A stretch of DNA of 64,000 nt from Azovibrio restrictus DSM 23866. GTDB lineage: Bacteria; Pseudomonadota; Gammaproteobacteria; Burkholderiales; Rhodocyclaceae. Under the pieces are notes generated by a model. That model saw only the letters and a program-made list of their open reading frames with translations. It was not told the origin of the DNA and made no database searches. Positions within the stretch are counted from its first letter, which is position 1. Each line of letters starts with the position of its first letter. The stretch lies in assembly GCF_000429665.1 (NCBI RefSeq), contig NZ_AUCH01000018.1, positions 1-64,000 on the forward strand. Direction: 5' to 3'. A program made the translations under genes and the position numbers. Positions 50,627 through 58,682 of the stretch are shown here, piece by piece.

Positions 50627-51640
50627 TCAGCCCAGTTCCACCCGGTAGCAGCCGGCCATTTCCCGGGTTTCCATGTCCACGGCCAGGAACTTTCCGATCA
50701 CTTCCATATTGCTGTGCAGGTGGGAGGAGAGCCGGTGGGTGGTGAAGCTGCCCTGCCCGGCCAGGGCCATCGGCAGTAGCAGCTGGTCGGCCAAGTGCTC
50801 GCCGACGGCTGCGCCGCTGTCCCGATAATGCCTGGCTTCCCTGGCCGCCTGGTCGGCCACGGTTTCCGCCGGCAGGCCCCGTTCGCCGCAGGCGGAAAAG
50901 AGCTCCGTCAGTTCCGGATACTCCAGCACCACCATCAGCACATTGCCCGGCCCCTCGTTGGCGGGCAGCACCCGCAGCTCCTCGTCCAGGGGCCCCAGGG
51001 AACTGGCGGCCCGCTGCATTTCCCGCTTGGCAATTTCAGCGGGCACCCCGGAAACCACGCCAATGGCGCGGGTGCGTTGCAGGGGGCCGGGGCTTTCCAG
51101 CTGCAAGGGCTGCCAGGCCGTGACCGGCGCCGTGGACGCCAGCACCTCGCCGCCGCCGGCCGGATAGAAGCCGTGACGCAGCAACTGGATGTCCAGCGTC
51201 ACCCCCATGCGCTGCAGCAGCGGCTGCCAGCAGCGGATCAGGAAATCGGCCGGCGGCGCCGCCGGGTTGTGGGTGCCGCCGCTGACGCGCAGGGTGCTCG
51301 GTCCGTCGGCGTACCACAGGGCCGGCAACACCGTCTGCAGCACCAGGGTGGAGCTGCCGGCGGAGCCGATGGCGAAGGCGTAATCCCCACCCCGGATCGG
51401 CCCCGGCTGGAAGCGCAAGCGTTGCGAGCCGGGCACAGCTCCTTCCACCTGCGCTCCACACACCGCGGCCGCCGCCTGCACGGCCGTCAGATGCTGACGC
51501 AGCAAGCCCGGTTTCCTGCGCCCGGCACGAATGCGCTCGATGGCAAAGGGGATGCCGGTGATCATCGACAGGCTCAAGGCCGTCCGCAAAATCTGGCCCC
51601 CGCCCTCACCGCGGGAACCGTCGAGTTCTATCCATTCCAT
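50627..51640 (-). CDS. rtcA: RtcA, RNA 3'-terminal phosphate cyclase
   Basis: RtcA uses ATP to convert RNA 3'-phosphate ends to 2',3'-cyclic phosphates, preparing or protecting ends in RNA repair. The 337-residue protein matches the family: LDGSRGEGGGQILRTALSLS start, GSAGSSTLVLQTVLPAL, LRHGFYPAGGGEV, and the C-terminal catalytic histidine region (FTTHRLSSHLHSNMEVI). It is the distal member of the rtcB-HEAT-nucleotidyltransferase-HEAT-rtcA gene row. Confidence 0.96.
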   Translation of the reverse strand: MEWIELDGSRGEGGGQILRTALSLSMITGIPFAIERIRAGRRKPGLLRQHLTAVQAAAAVCGAQVEGAVPGSQRLRFQPGPIRGGDYAFAIGSAGSSTLVLQTVLPALWYADGPSTLRVSGGTHNPAAPPADFLIRCWQPLLQRMGVTLDIQLLRHGFYPAGGGEVLASTAPVTAWQPLQLESPGPLQRTRAIGVVSGVPAEIAKREMQRAASSLGPLDEELRVLPANEGPGNVLMVVLEYPELTELFSACGERGLPAETVADQAAREARHYRDSGAAVGEHLADQLLLPMALAGQGSFTTHRLSSHLHSNMEVIGKFLAVDMETREMAGCYRVELG

Positions 51641-51670
51641 GTTGTTGTTCTCGTTGCTTGTTGTTGTGAT

Positions 51671-52513
51671 TTAGTCGTTGCCGCCTCTAGCGCATGCAGC
51701 GATAGCGTCTGCCAGAACGGAAGAGAAATAGCCGTCGGCGAGAATTTCCGGGTGAGTTTTCAGCGCCTCCAAGGCAGGAAGAAAACCTTGGTCAGCCAGG
51801 GCTGCCGCAGCATCTATCGCCCAGGAACCGTGAAACTCCCCCTGCAGTTCCTGCATCACCCGCTCCCGAACCCGCTCATCCCCCCTCCGGGCAAGGCCGA
51901 TCAAAGCTTCGCCGCGTATTTCGGGATCGGCATCGCCGCTCGCCGCCAGCAAGCCGTCCCGGATCGCCGGACCATCCTGTTCGCTCAAGGATGCCAGGCC
52001 AAAGGTCGCCCAGTTGCGCACGTCCCTTGCTTCGTCCTGCATCAGCCTCAGTAGCGCTTCAGCGGCTTCCGGCTGCGGATAACGGCCCAGGGCAAAGGCC
52101 AGTCCATGACGCAGCGTTGCACGCGAACTGTCCAGAAATGCAAGCATCTGCGGCAGATATTCGGGGAATTCCCGGTGACCCAATCCAAAAAGGCTCGCTT
52201 CATTGACCCGCCAGTGCGAGTCGCGCAGTCCTCGCCCCAGCATCTCTTTCGCCAATTCGACCTCCGCTGCCTGATGGGGCAACTTGGCGCCCGGCATGGC
52301 AAGCTGGCACAGAATGTTGACGACCAGCGTCCGCATGCGCCAGTTACGGCTTTGCGCATGCCGTCGCAGCCAGCTACCTTGATCCCTACCCCGGTATTGG
52401 CGAAGTGCCGTTACGCATTCCCAGTAGGCATCGTCATCCTCGTCATGCTGCAAGGCCATGCCAATCAGCGAACGAGCCGTTTTTGACGCCAGACTCATGG
52501 GGTCCCGTGCCAT
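51671..52513 (-). CDS. HEAT-repeat protein between rtcA and the nucleotidyltransferase
   Basis: The 280-residue protein is built of alpha-helical HEAT repeats (GDADPEIRGEALIGLARRGDERV; DEARDVRNWATFGLASL). AAAGGAG stands five bases before ATG 52513; the stop of the nucleotidyltransferase overlaps by one codon. It likely acts as a scaffold in the RNA-repair locus, perhaps pairing with the nucleotidyltransferase. Confidence 0.85.
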   Translation of the reverse strand: MARDPMSLASKTARSLIGMALQHDEDDDAYWECVTALRQYRGRDQGSWLRRHAQSRNWRMRTLVVNILCQLAMPGAKLPHQAAEVELAKEMLGRGLRDSHWRVNEASLFGLGHREFPEYLPQMLAFLDSSRATLRHGLAFALGRYPQPEAAEALLRLMQDEARDVRNWATFGLASLSEQDGPAIRDGLLAASGDADPEIRGEALIGLARRGDERVRERVMQELQGEFHGSWAIDAAAALADQGFLPALEALKTHPEILADGYFSSVLADAIAACARGGND

Positions 52514-52515
52514 CA

Positions 52516-53349
52516 TCACTCCTTTTGTCCCGCATTAGCCGACACCGCCAGCACCGTCCGCATCAAAAACGCATCGAGTTCGGCGGCATCGCCCTCCGGC
52601 TTCTTGTAATCGGCATCGACCACCGTCCGCGCCAGTTCGCTTTCGATAAAAGCGTGGATGCGCGGCCAGCGCGGGCTGTATTCGGCCTCGCCGGCGCGCA
52701 TCTTGATTTCCAGCAGGGCGTTGATTTCGTCGAGCAGCGCCGCGTCCGTCACCAGGCGCTCGGCCAGATCAGCAAAGCGCATCGGCGGCTGGCCGAGGCC
52801 GTGTTCGATCCACTGCGCCGCCAGCAGCGGCCGCAGCACGTAGAGGTACTTCTTCAGCCGCACGCTGTCGCCCTGCAAGTAGCCGCGAAAGTTGCGGTGC
52901 GCCATCGCCAGGTAGTGATAACGCCCGCGCTTGGGCGAAAACCACTGTGTCGCCAGCTCGCGGATGCCTGCGGTCAAGGCCGTGTCTTCCCGGTAAACCA
53001 CCGGCGAATCCAGCCATTCAAGCAGCACCGGATTGGCCCGGCGCAACAGACGCAGCGCCTTGCGCAGCTCCCAGCCGCCGACATCCAGCTCGTCGCTGAT
53101 CGGCAATTCGATCACGTCGCGCTTCGGCTCGACGGCGAGATACCAGGGCAGGCGATGGACGTAGAGGAAACGCACGTCGTAATCGCTGTCCGGCGACGCA
53201 AAGCCCCAGCCCCGGCTGCCGGATTCGCAGGCGTAGAGCACCGTGACATCGTGTTGTATCTCGATGTCGGCGAGCGCCTGCATGACCCGGTCGCGAACTT
53301 CCGGGTCTATGGGGTGGGCGCTCAGGACTTTTTGTTTTTCGGTTTCCAT
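52516..53349 (-). CDS. Nucleotidyltransferase (YcgL/COG3541-like) of the RNA-repair locus
   Basis: The 277-residue protein has the nucleotidyltransferase core ACESGSRGWGFASPDSDYDVRFLYV (GSRGWG-x6-DSDYD) near residue 42, then PKRDVIELPISDELDVGGWELRKAL. This family of large minimal-type nucleotidyltransferases is found in RtcB operons and may add nucleotides to repaired RNA ends. ATG 53349 is preferred to a TTG seven codons upstream. It is flanked on both sides by HEAT-repeat genes. Confidence 0.88.
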   Translation of the reverse strand: METEKQKVLSAHPIDPEVRDRVMQALADIEIQHDVTVLYACESGSRGWGFASPDSDYDVRFLYVHRLPWYLAVEPKRDVIELPISDELDVGGWELRKALRLLRRANPVLLEWLDSPVVYREDTALTAGIRELATQWFSPKRGRYHYLAMAHRNFRGYLQGDSVRLKKYLYVLRPLLAAQWIEHGLGQPPMRFADLAERLVTDAALLDEINALLEIKMRAGEAEYSPRWPRIHAFIESELARTVVDADYKKPEGDAAELDAFLMRTVLAVSANAGQKE

Positions 53350-53370
53350 GATGGTGGCCGTTCTACCCAA

Positions 53371-54768
53371 TCAATCAAATTCTTCCAGCGAGACAAGCAA
53401 TCGGTCGTGATTCCCCCATGCTTCTCTCAATCCACTCTGGCGCATGGCCTGGCGCAACCGTTCCTGCATGGCCGGCGGCTGGCTGGCGAGGGCATAGCGT
53501 TGTCTTGCCAGACTATTTGCAAGCTCCCGGAGAATCGTCTGCTGTTCCGGCTTGCTGCGGTAACGCGGCAGCAATTCCAGCAACCAGGCCAAGTGTTCCC
53601 AGTAAGCCAGACGTTGCGCGAAAGCCAACTGACGACTGAGATCGCCGTGCCTTTCCAACGCTTCGCCGATCTGCTGCAACTGCTCGCCGGAGAGCAGAAC
53701 CTTGCCCTTGCGCAGCAACTGCCCGGCCAGTTTCGCCACTTTTGGTGAACTATCGAGCATCGCCTGCACAGTTGGCACATCGGCCGTCTCCCGCGAAATG
53801 GCGACCCAGGCCAGCAAGGCGGCTTGCCGCACCTGCGGACGGACGTCGGCAAAGGCTTTTTCTACCAGCGGCAGGCTTCCCCGGTTTTTCAATACACCGA
53901 GTAGTTGCAGCCAGCCAAGGTAGGTTCGCGGCGCCAGGGCTTCTCCGTTGCCCTGAGCGGAGACAAACGCAGCCAGATCGAAGCCGATCTGCTTTGCTGC
54001 CCACAGCGCTACGCCACGCACCGCGCCGGAAGGATCGAGCAAAGCCTGCTCGAGCAACGCCTGCCGGTCAGAAGGCGCCCTTTGCCACAGGGCCAGAAAA
54101 GCCTTTTGCCGATTGCGCGGATGGCGGTCGGTCAGTAAGGCGCGTAGGGCGGCTTCGGCGAGCGAACCGGATGCTTCGCAGGCAGACAGGAGGCGTGAAC
54201 GGACGAGAAAATCTGCGTGCCGCGCGCTCAGCCGGACGACCTCAGCCTGCGCCGCTGCCGGCCAGCGCAGCATCCGCGACAGCAGGAAGCTGGCAACCGG
54301 GCCACGGCTTTTGCGGAAGCGGGCAAGCACCAGCGAGCGATGTTCCGGCCGGTCGAGAAAAGCGCCGACTTGATCGACAAACGTGCTGTGGTCGGTACGC
54401 GATTTCCCGGACAGACCGACGATAGCTTCCAATGCAGCCAGAACAGCTGGTAGTCGTTCCGTTTCCAGATACGTTGCGGCGGCACCTCTTGCGGTCTGCC
54501 GAACTTCATACACCCAGTCGTTCAAGCGCAAGACGATAGCTTGCAGGGCAACCGGAGCCGGGCTTTTTGCCAGGCGCCAGGTTGCCTCCTCACGCACGAA
54601 ACCGTCTTGGTCGCGGCTGAGCGTGACCAATATCCGTAGTGCATCATCCGCAGCGGGATCGCCTTCGGCAAGCAGCTCCTGGAGCAGGCGTCGCCGTTCG
54701 AGATGGGGCAAATTCGCGCCATCCGGTGTGCTGGCACGGCGCAGCACTTCCCGCAGTTTTTTCAGCAT
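53371..54768 (-). CDS. HEAT-repeat protein downstream of rtcB
   Basis: The 465-residue protein consists of HEAT-like helical pairs throughout (DQDGFVREEATWRLAKSP; DPSGAVRGVALWAAKQIG; DVRPQVRQAALLAWVAIS). It starts four bases after rtcB, so it is translated with it. It likely serves as an RNA- or protein-binding scaffold for the repair system. The second, shorter HEAT protein of the locus is not a simple duplicate. Confidence 0.87.
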   Translation of the reverse strand: MLKKLREVLRRASTPDGANLPHLERRRLLQELLAEGDPAADDALRILVTLSRDQDGFVREEATWRLAKSPAPVALQAIVLRLNDWVYEVRQTARGAAATYLETERLPAVLAALEAIVGLSGKSRTDHSTFVDQVGAFLDRPEHRSLVLARFRKSRGPVASFLLSRMLRWPAAAQAEVVRLSARHADFLVRSRLLSACEASGSLAEAALRALLTDRHPRNRQKAFLALWQRAPSDRQALLEQALLDPSGAVRGVALWAAKQIGFDLAAFVSAQGNGEALAPRTYLGWLQLLGVLKNRGSLPLVEKAFADVRPQVRQAALLAWVAISRETADVPTVQAMLDSSPKVAKLAGQLLRKGKVLLSGEQLQQIGEALERHGDLSRQLAFAQRLAYWEHLAWLLELLPRYRSKPEQQTILRELANSLARQRYALASQPPAMQERLRQAMRQSGLREAWGNHDRLLVSLEEFD

Positions 54769-54772
54769 CTGC

Positions 54773-55990
54773 CTATCCTTTCACACAAACCACCTGCCGC
54801 AAGGTATGCACCACCTCCACCAGCTCGCGCTGGGCGTGCATCACGGCGTCGATGTCCTTGTAGGCCATCGGGATTTCATCGATCACGTCACTGTCCTTGC
54901 GGCACTCCACATGGGCGGTGGCCTTGATCTGGTCGTCCACGGTGAAGCGGCGCTTGGCTTCGTTGCGGCTCATGGTGCGCCCGGCGCCGTGGCTGCAGGA
55001 GCAAAAGGACTCTTCGTTACCCAGGCCGCGCACGATGTAGCTGCGGGCGCCCATGGACCCGGGGATGATCCCGAGCTCGCCCTTCTTGGCCGACACGGCG
55101 CCTTTTCGCGTCACCAGCACCTCGCTTCCGAAGTGGGTTTCGCGCTGCACGTAGTTGTGGTGGCAGTTCACCGCTTCCACGTCGGCGGTGAAGGGCTTGG
55201 CGATGATCTGGCGTGCCGCCGCGACGACGTTGGTCATCATCACGTCGCGGTTACGCCGGGCAAAGTCCTGGGCCCAACCCACGGCTTCCACGTAATCGGC
55301 GAAGTGCTCGGCGCCTTCCTCGAAGTAGGCGAGATTCTTGTCCGGCAGGTTGGCGATGTGCTGGCGCATATCGGCCTGGGCCAGTTCGATGAAATGGCTG
55401 CCGATGGCGTTACCCACTCCGCGCGAACCGGAATGCAACATGAACCAGACGTGATCGGCCTCGTCGAGGCAGACTTCGATGAAGTGGTTACCGGTTCCCA
55501 GGGTTCCCAGGTGTTTGTAGTTGTTGGTGTTCTTCAGGCGCGGGTATTTTTCGGTGATGCGCGTGAAGCCCGGCAGCAAGGCCGACCACATGGCGTCGAC
55601 GGCTTCCGGCGGGTTTTCCCACGAGCCTTTATCGCGCCCGCTACGGGTCATGGTTCGCCCGTGCGGCACGGCAGCTTCGATGGCCGAGCGCAGGCCGTGC
55701 AGGTTATCCGGCAGGTCGCTGGCAGTCAGCGTGGTACGCGCCGCCATCATGCCGCAGCCGATATCGACGCCGACCGCCGCCGGGATGATCGCCCCTTGCG
55801 TCGGGATCACGCTGCCGATGGTCGAACCCTTACCCAGATGCACGTCCGGCATCACCGCCAGGTGGCGGAAGATGAAGGGCATCTTCGCAGTGTTCATCAG
55901 CTGTTTGCGGGCGTCGTCCTCGACCGGGACGCCTTCGGTCCACAGTTTGATCGGCTTGCCTTCGCTCACGTCTTGTACTTGATAGGGCAT
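54773..55990 (-). CDS. rtcB: RtcB, 3'-phosphate/5'-OH RNA ligase
   Basis: RtcB joins RNA 3'-phosphate or cyclic phosphate ends to 5'-OH ends using GTP and Mn2+, repairing nuclease-cleaved tRNAs. The 405-residue protein has the metal motif AVGVDIGCGMMA, GTLGTGNHFIEV, MLHSGSRGVGNAIG and the guanylated histidine in CSCSHGAGRTMSRNEA. All active-site parts are present. A long tRNA-like RNA element lies directly upstream (56046-56257). Confidence 0.97.
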   Translation of the reverse strand: MPYQVQDVSEGKPIKLWTEGVPVEDDARKQLMNTAKMPFIFRHLAVMPDVHLGKGSTIGSVIPTQGAIIPAAVGVDIGCGMMAARTTLTASDLPDNLHGLRSAIEAAVPHGRTMTRSGRDKGSWENPPEAVDAMWSALLPGFTRITEKYPRLKNTNNYKHLGTLGTGNHFIEVCLDEADHVWFMLHSGSRGVGNAIGSHFIELAQADMRQHIANLPDKNLAYFEEGAEHFADYVEAVGWAQDFARRNRDVMMTNVVAAARQIIAKPFTADVEAVNCHHNYVQRETHFGSEVLVTRKGAVSAKKGELGIIPGSMGARSYIVRGLGNEESFCSCSHGAGRTMSRNEAKRRFTVDDQIKATAHVECRKDSDVIDEIPMAYKDIDAVMHAQRELVEVVHTLRQVVCVKG

Positions 55991-56045
55991 TTTTCTTTCC
56001 TTTCTTGGGCAGTGCTCCTGCCGGATTATTCGTTTTGCATTCTAC

Positions 56046-56257
56046 TGGTGGACACGGCGGGACTCGAACCCGCAGTAAGCCGCCATCGGGCATTACTCCG
56101 ATGTGCGGGGAAGCTTTAAACGCGCGCCATTCGCGGAACCTTACGCAGACCCCGGAACTGCATCCTCAAATACCGCTCCCCGCTGAAGCTTTCGGTTTTA
56201 CCCTTCACCGGTCTCGTCACTCGTTTACCGGCCGCTCGCCGTTTCGCGTTCGTGCCC
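56046..56257 (-). ncRNA. About 212-nt tRNA-like RNA ending in CCA, upstream of rtcB
   Basis: On the minus strand the 3' end is a perfect T-arm (GCGGG-TTCGAGT-CCCGC) followed by CGTGTCC-A-CCA. A complementary 5' strand GGGCACG (56257-56251, one G-U pair) lies nine bases after the previous gene's stop and closes a 7-bp acceptor helix. A short D-arm-like hairpin (CGC-GAAACG-GCG) follows. The middle is a structured insert of roughly 130 bases, with GCGGGGA.GC / GCTTCCCCGC and, next to the T-arm, CATCGG-AGTAATGC-CCGATG. There is no normal anticodon arm. Two more such elements start the operon. It is not a recognisable tmRNA. Confidence 0.65.
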
Positions 56258-56266
56258 TTGTTCGTT

Positions 56267-56686
56267 TCAATGCCCGTTGGCCAAAGCAGCCAGACGCGCC
56301 TGTTTTCTCAACAACCCGGCCTGTGACACCTGCCGGGCCAATTCCTTGCGTTGCCGTTCGCGCTGGCGGCAGGGACGGCAGCGTTTGGCGATGGCGTCTT
56401 GCGAACCGCCGATGGTTTCGTACCACCAGCGTTGCTGCTCGGCGGTCCACACGCAGGCCGCAGCGCAATCGCAGCAGGTGAAGGGCCTATCGACGTAGTA
56501 GCCGCGCAGCGCGAAGGGGCTCAGGCCATAGCTGTTATTGGCCATCAGCTTGCTGTAATCCACCGGCACGACAGGGCCGGGCGGCGGTGCAACAACCCGG
56601 TTGGCCGCTCGCGCTGCCAGGCGATGCAGCCGCCGCGCCGCCTTGATCTCGGCGCGGCGCTGTTTTCCGCTTTTGTAGCCTTCCAT
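56267..56686 (-). CDS. Zinc-ribbon protein of the RNA-repair operon
   Basis: The 139-residue basic protein has two cysteine pairs (CCDC near residue 72 and CRPC near residue 106) in a frame typical of a zinc-ribbon domain (YYVDRPFTCCDCAAACVWT; WWYETIGG; KRCRPCRQRER). Arg/Lys-rich helices flank them. It probably binds RNA or ribosomes. It lies between slipin and the tRNA-like RNA. Confidence 0.8.
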   Translation of the reverse strand: MEGYKSGKQRRAEIKAARRLHRLAARAANRVVAPPPGPVVPVDYSKLMANNSYGLSPFALRGYYVDRPFTCCDCAAACVWTAEQQRWWYETIGGSQDAIAKRCRPCRQRERQRKELARQVSQAGLLRKQARLAALANGH

Positions 56687-56748
56687 GTTCGTTTCTCCTT
56701 GCTATAGGCTGTTCGCCCTGCGCTCAGCTGCCCGCTCCAGCCAGGCAG

Positions 56749-57885
56749 CTACTTCGCCAGGGTCACCAACCCGTTCAACACCTGATCGAGGCCACCGAAG
56801 ACCGAGATGCGGTCGATCCGTTCGGCCACCCGCTCCAGGGTTTCCAGTTCCTTCAGGCGCAGGGCGACCGGGTTGTCTTCCATGACCTTGGCGGTGTTGA
56901 GCAGCGAGCGGGTCGCCGCCGTTTCCTCGCGCCGGCGCAGCACGTTGGCTTCCGCTGCCTTGCCGGCTTCCACCACCTGGGCCAGGATGGCTTTCATCTC
57001 GCCCGGCAGCACGATGTCCTTGACGCCGACACCGCCGATTTCCAGGCCGAAGCCGGCCAGTTTCCGGGTCACATGTTCGGCCACCACCTCGTCGATGAGC
57101 TGCTTGTTTTCCAGCAATTCGTCCAGGTTGCGCGTCCCGACCGCCGCCCGCAGGCCGAACTGCAGTTCCCGGTAGAGGTGTTCGCCCGGCTTGGCCAGCC
57201 GGGCGAAGGCGCCGAGCACGTCATCGAAACGCCAGGTGGCGGCCAGGTTGAGGCGCAGGCCCACCTTGTCCCGGGTGAGGATTTCCTGGCCGGTCACTTC
57301 CATGGTCTGCCAGCGGGTATCCACCAGCTCCACCTGCAGGTCCCGGTTGAAGCGCCAGTAGGCCGTCACTCCGGGCTGCAGCAGGGGCTGCTGCACGCCG
57401 TCGATGCGCAGCAGACCCACGTGGGCAGCCGGCACCTGCACCATGAAGACGCCGTTCAGTCCCAGCACCGGGCGGCCGCGCAGGGCGGGCTGCAGCAGGC
57501 GCTTCACCATTTCGGCCGGCAGGGCGGCGTCGGCCCGCAGGTCGAGCTTTTCCAGCCGCTGGCTCACCAGGCCGCGCCAGAACACCCGGCGGGCGGCGGG
57601 GGGCAGCACTTCCACCAGCACGTCGTTCTCGTAGCGCAGCCCCACCTCATCCTCGTTCAGGTCCATGCAGACGAAATGGCGCTCGGCCTCGGCCGGATCG
57701 TTCTGGCGCAGGTAGTCCACCAGCTCCGTGTCAGCCATGGGGGCATCGGTGTGCCATACGGTCAGCGACAGGGCGCCGAGCGGATCAAAAAAGTAATGGC
57801 GGCCCGGATTGAGGATGCGCTCGAAATCCCCGTTGCGCAGCAGGGCGGCCCGTTCGTTCTTCTTCACGATGAAACGCTTCAACAT
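56749..57885 (-). CDS. Slipin-type SPFH/Band-7 protein
   Basis: The 378-residue protein belongs to the slipin family of SPFH proteins. The core includes MEVTGQEILTRDKVGLRLNLAATWR, LREL-type QFGLRAAVGTRNLDELLENK and GLEIGGVGVKDIVLPGEMK, followed by the coiled helix AILAQVVEAGKAAEANVLRRREE. It starts MLKRFIVKKNERAALLRNGDFE without a typical transmembrane anchor. Slipins recur in RtcB operons and may form oligomeric platforms for the repair proteins. It is the first protein-coding gene downstream of the sigma54 promoter at 58.4 kb. Confidence 0.9.
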   Translation of the reverse strand: MLKRFIVKKNERAALLRNGDFERILNPGRHYFFDPLGALSLTVWHTDAPMADTELVDYLRQNDPAEAERHFVCMDLNEDEVGLRYENDVLVEVLPPAARRVFWRGLVSQRLEKLDLRADAALPAEMVKRLLQPALRGRPVLGLNGVFMVQVPAAHVGLLRIDGVQQPLLQPGVTAYWRFNRDLQVELVDTRWQTMEVTGQEILTRDKVGLRLNLAATWRFDDVLGAFARLAKPGEHLYRELQFGLRAAVGTRNLDELLENKQLIDEVVAEHVTRKLAGFGLEIGGVGVKDIVLPGEMKAILAQVVEAGKAAEANVLRRREETAATRSLLNTAKVMEDNPVALRLKELETLERVAERIDRISVFGGLDQVLNGLVTLAK

Positions 57886-58147
57886 TTTGTTCTCCCTTGC
57901 GTCGATGAAATCTGCCGGCTCACGCCGGTCCGGCGGATGCCCGGATTGGCCCTGGTGGGGGGGCTTGGGCTGCCGGGCGTCGGCACTGGCTACGGCCCGG
58001 ACCTGTGGTCCGGACTGTGCGTCGCCTGACGCCCGGCAGCTTCACCCTGCCGCCAAGGCAGACCCGGGCACCGGGCCGGACCGGCGGCGGGTGCTTGCGC
58101 ATGCCGCAGCCGGCGGGGTACTGCTGTAAGGCTGTCGTGTGAGGACA

Positions 58148-58221
58148 GTTTTGGAGCGGGATTCGAACCCGCGACACACCGTTGATGAGACGGTTGCTCT
58201 ACCCGATTGAGCTATCCAATG
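58148..58221 (-). ncRNA. tRNA-like element with CAU anticodon-like loop, degenerate acceptor
   Basis: On the minus strand a D-arm (GCTC-AATCGGGTA-GAGC), an anticodon arm (ACCGT-CTCATCA-ACGGT; triplet CAT as in tRNA-Met/Ile2), a 5-base variable loop and a T-arm (GCGGG-TTCGAAT-CCCGC) are all intact. The acceptor helix keeps only five pairs (TTGGA/TCCAA), with mismatches at the first two positions and no CCA. It therefore looks like a tRNA mimic, not a functional tRNA gene. It lies in the leader of the RtcR-controlled transcript, adjoining the next element. Confidence 0.75.
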
Positions 58222-58266
58222 GAGGGATGACCGGGAATCGAACCCGGGCGAGCCACCAGGCACCCC
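58220..58266 (-). ncRNA. Second tRNA-like 3' module (T-arm plus CCA) in the Rtc leader
   Basis: On the minus strand a perfect T-arm (CCGGG-TTCGATT-CCCGG) is followed by TCATCCC-T-CCA. A 5' partner GGGGTG (58266-58261) could pair with CATCCC, giving a mini-helix; a full D-arm and anticodon arm are not found. Its CCA shares two bases with the 5' end of the following CAU element, so the two stand head to tail and might be cut apart by tRNA-processing enzymes. Confidence 0.6.
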
Positions 58267-58392
58267 GACATCGCTTTCCTGCAGCTGCGGCATACGGCGG
58301 AATGACCGGAAACTTCCTGATTCCACCGCACCGGCGGGGTTGGACCCCCTGTCCCGTGGGCTTTGCTGCAAGTGGGCGACGGCTACTCTATT

Positions 58393-58407
58393 GCGAGAGG
58401 CGTGCCA
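58393..58407 (-). promoter_or_regulatory. Sigma54 (-24/-12) promoter of the Rtc RNA-repair operon
   Basis: The minus strand reads TGGCACG-CCTC-TCGC(A): a perfect -24 box and a -12 box with one change, correct spacing. It reads towards slipin and rtcB, giving a leader of about 495 bases that includes both tRNA-like elements. The activator gene rtcR diverges from it. The rest of the 57886-58682 gap holds the tRNA-like elements, an AT-rich stretch (58478-58520) that may contain the rtcR promoter, and an inverted repeat. Confidence 0.85.
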
Positions 58408-58563
58408 GCTAGACGGTTGTGGCGCAAGTCATTGAATTAACGGGCTTGTGCTGGCGGACTGGGAGATGTGGTCTGCTAATTAACGATTTATTGTTATAGT
58501 TGTTTATAAATTTATCTATGCACTGAAGTGGCGGCTTGCTTTTTTGAGCCGCTGAAAAACCAA

Positions 58564-58655
58564 CCCCTCCCGGCCTCCCCTTGTCAGGGGAGGAGCATCC
58601 GTCGCCACGCGATGGCACTTCCCCCTGACAAGGGGGCTGGGGGGCCACCTTTTTT
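58564..58655 (+). repeat. Long inverted repeat with T-run before rtcR
   Basis: The left arm 58564-58595 (CCCCTCCCGGCCTCCCCTTG...) is an imperfect inverted copy of the right arm 58618-58649, giving a hairpin of about 30 bp with a 22-base loop, followed by TTTTTT. It resembles a short intergenic palindromic element or a terminator and lies 28 bases before the rtcR start, so it could limit RtcR levels. Confidence 0.6.
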
Positions 58656-58682
58656 CCGGATGACCGTGAGATTCCCCTCCCC

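Noticed and set aside
56046..56257. tmRNA (ssrA)
   Set aside because: The 3' end is similar in style, but the 5' consensus of tmRNA and a tag-peptide frame ending in Ala-Ala are not found, and the length is too short.
56005..56481. Plus-strand ORF of 158 codons over the tRNA-like region
   Set aside because: It runs antisense through the tRNA-like element and the zinc-ribbon gene and has no protein-like features.
58148..58221. Functional tRNA-Met gene
   Set aside because: The first two acceptor pairs are mismatched, CCA is not encoded although the neighbouring elements have it, and the location is inside an operon leader.
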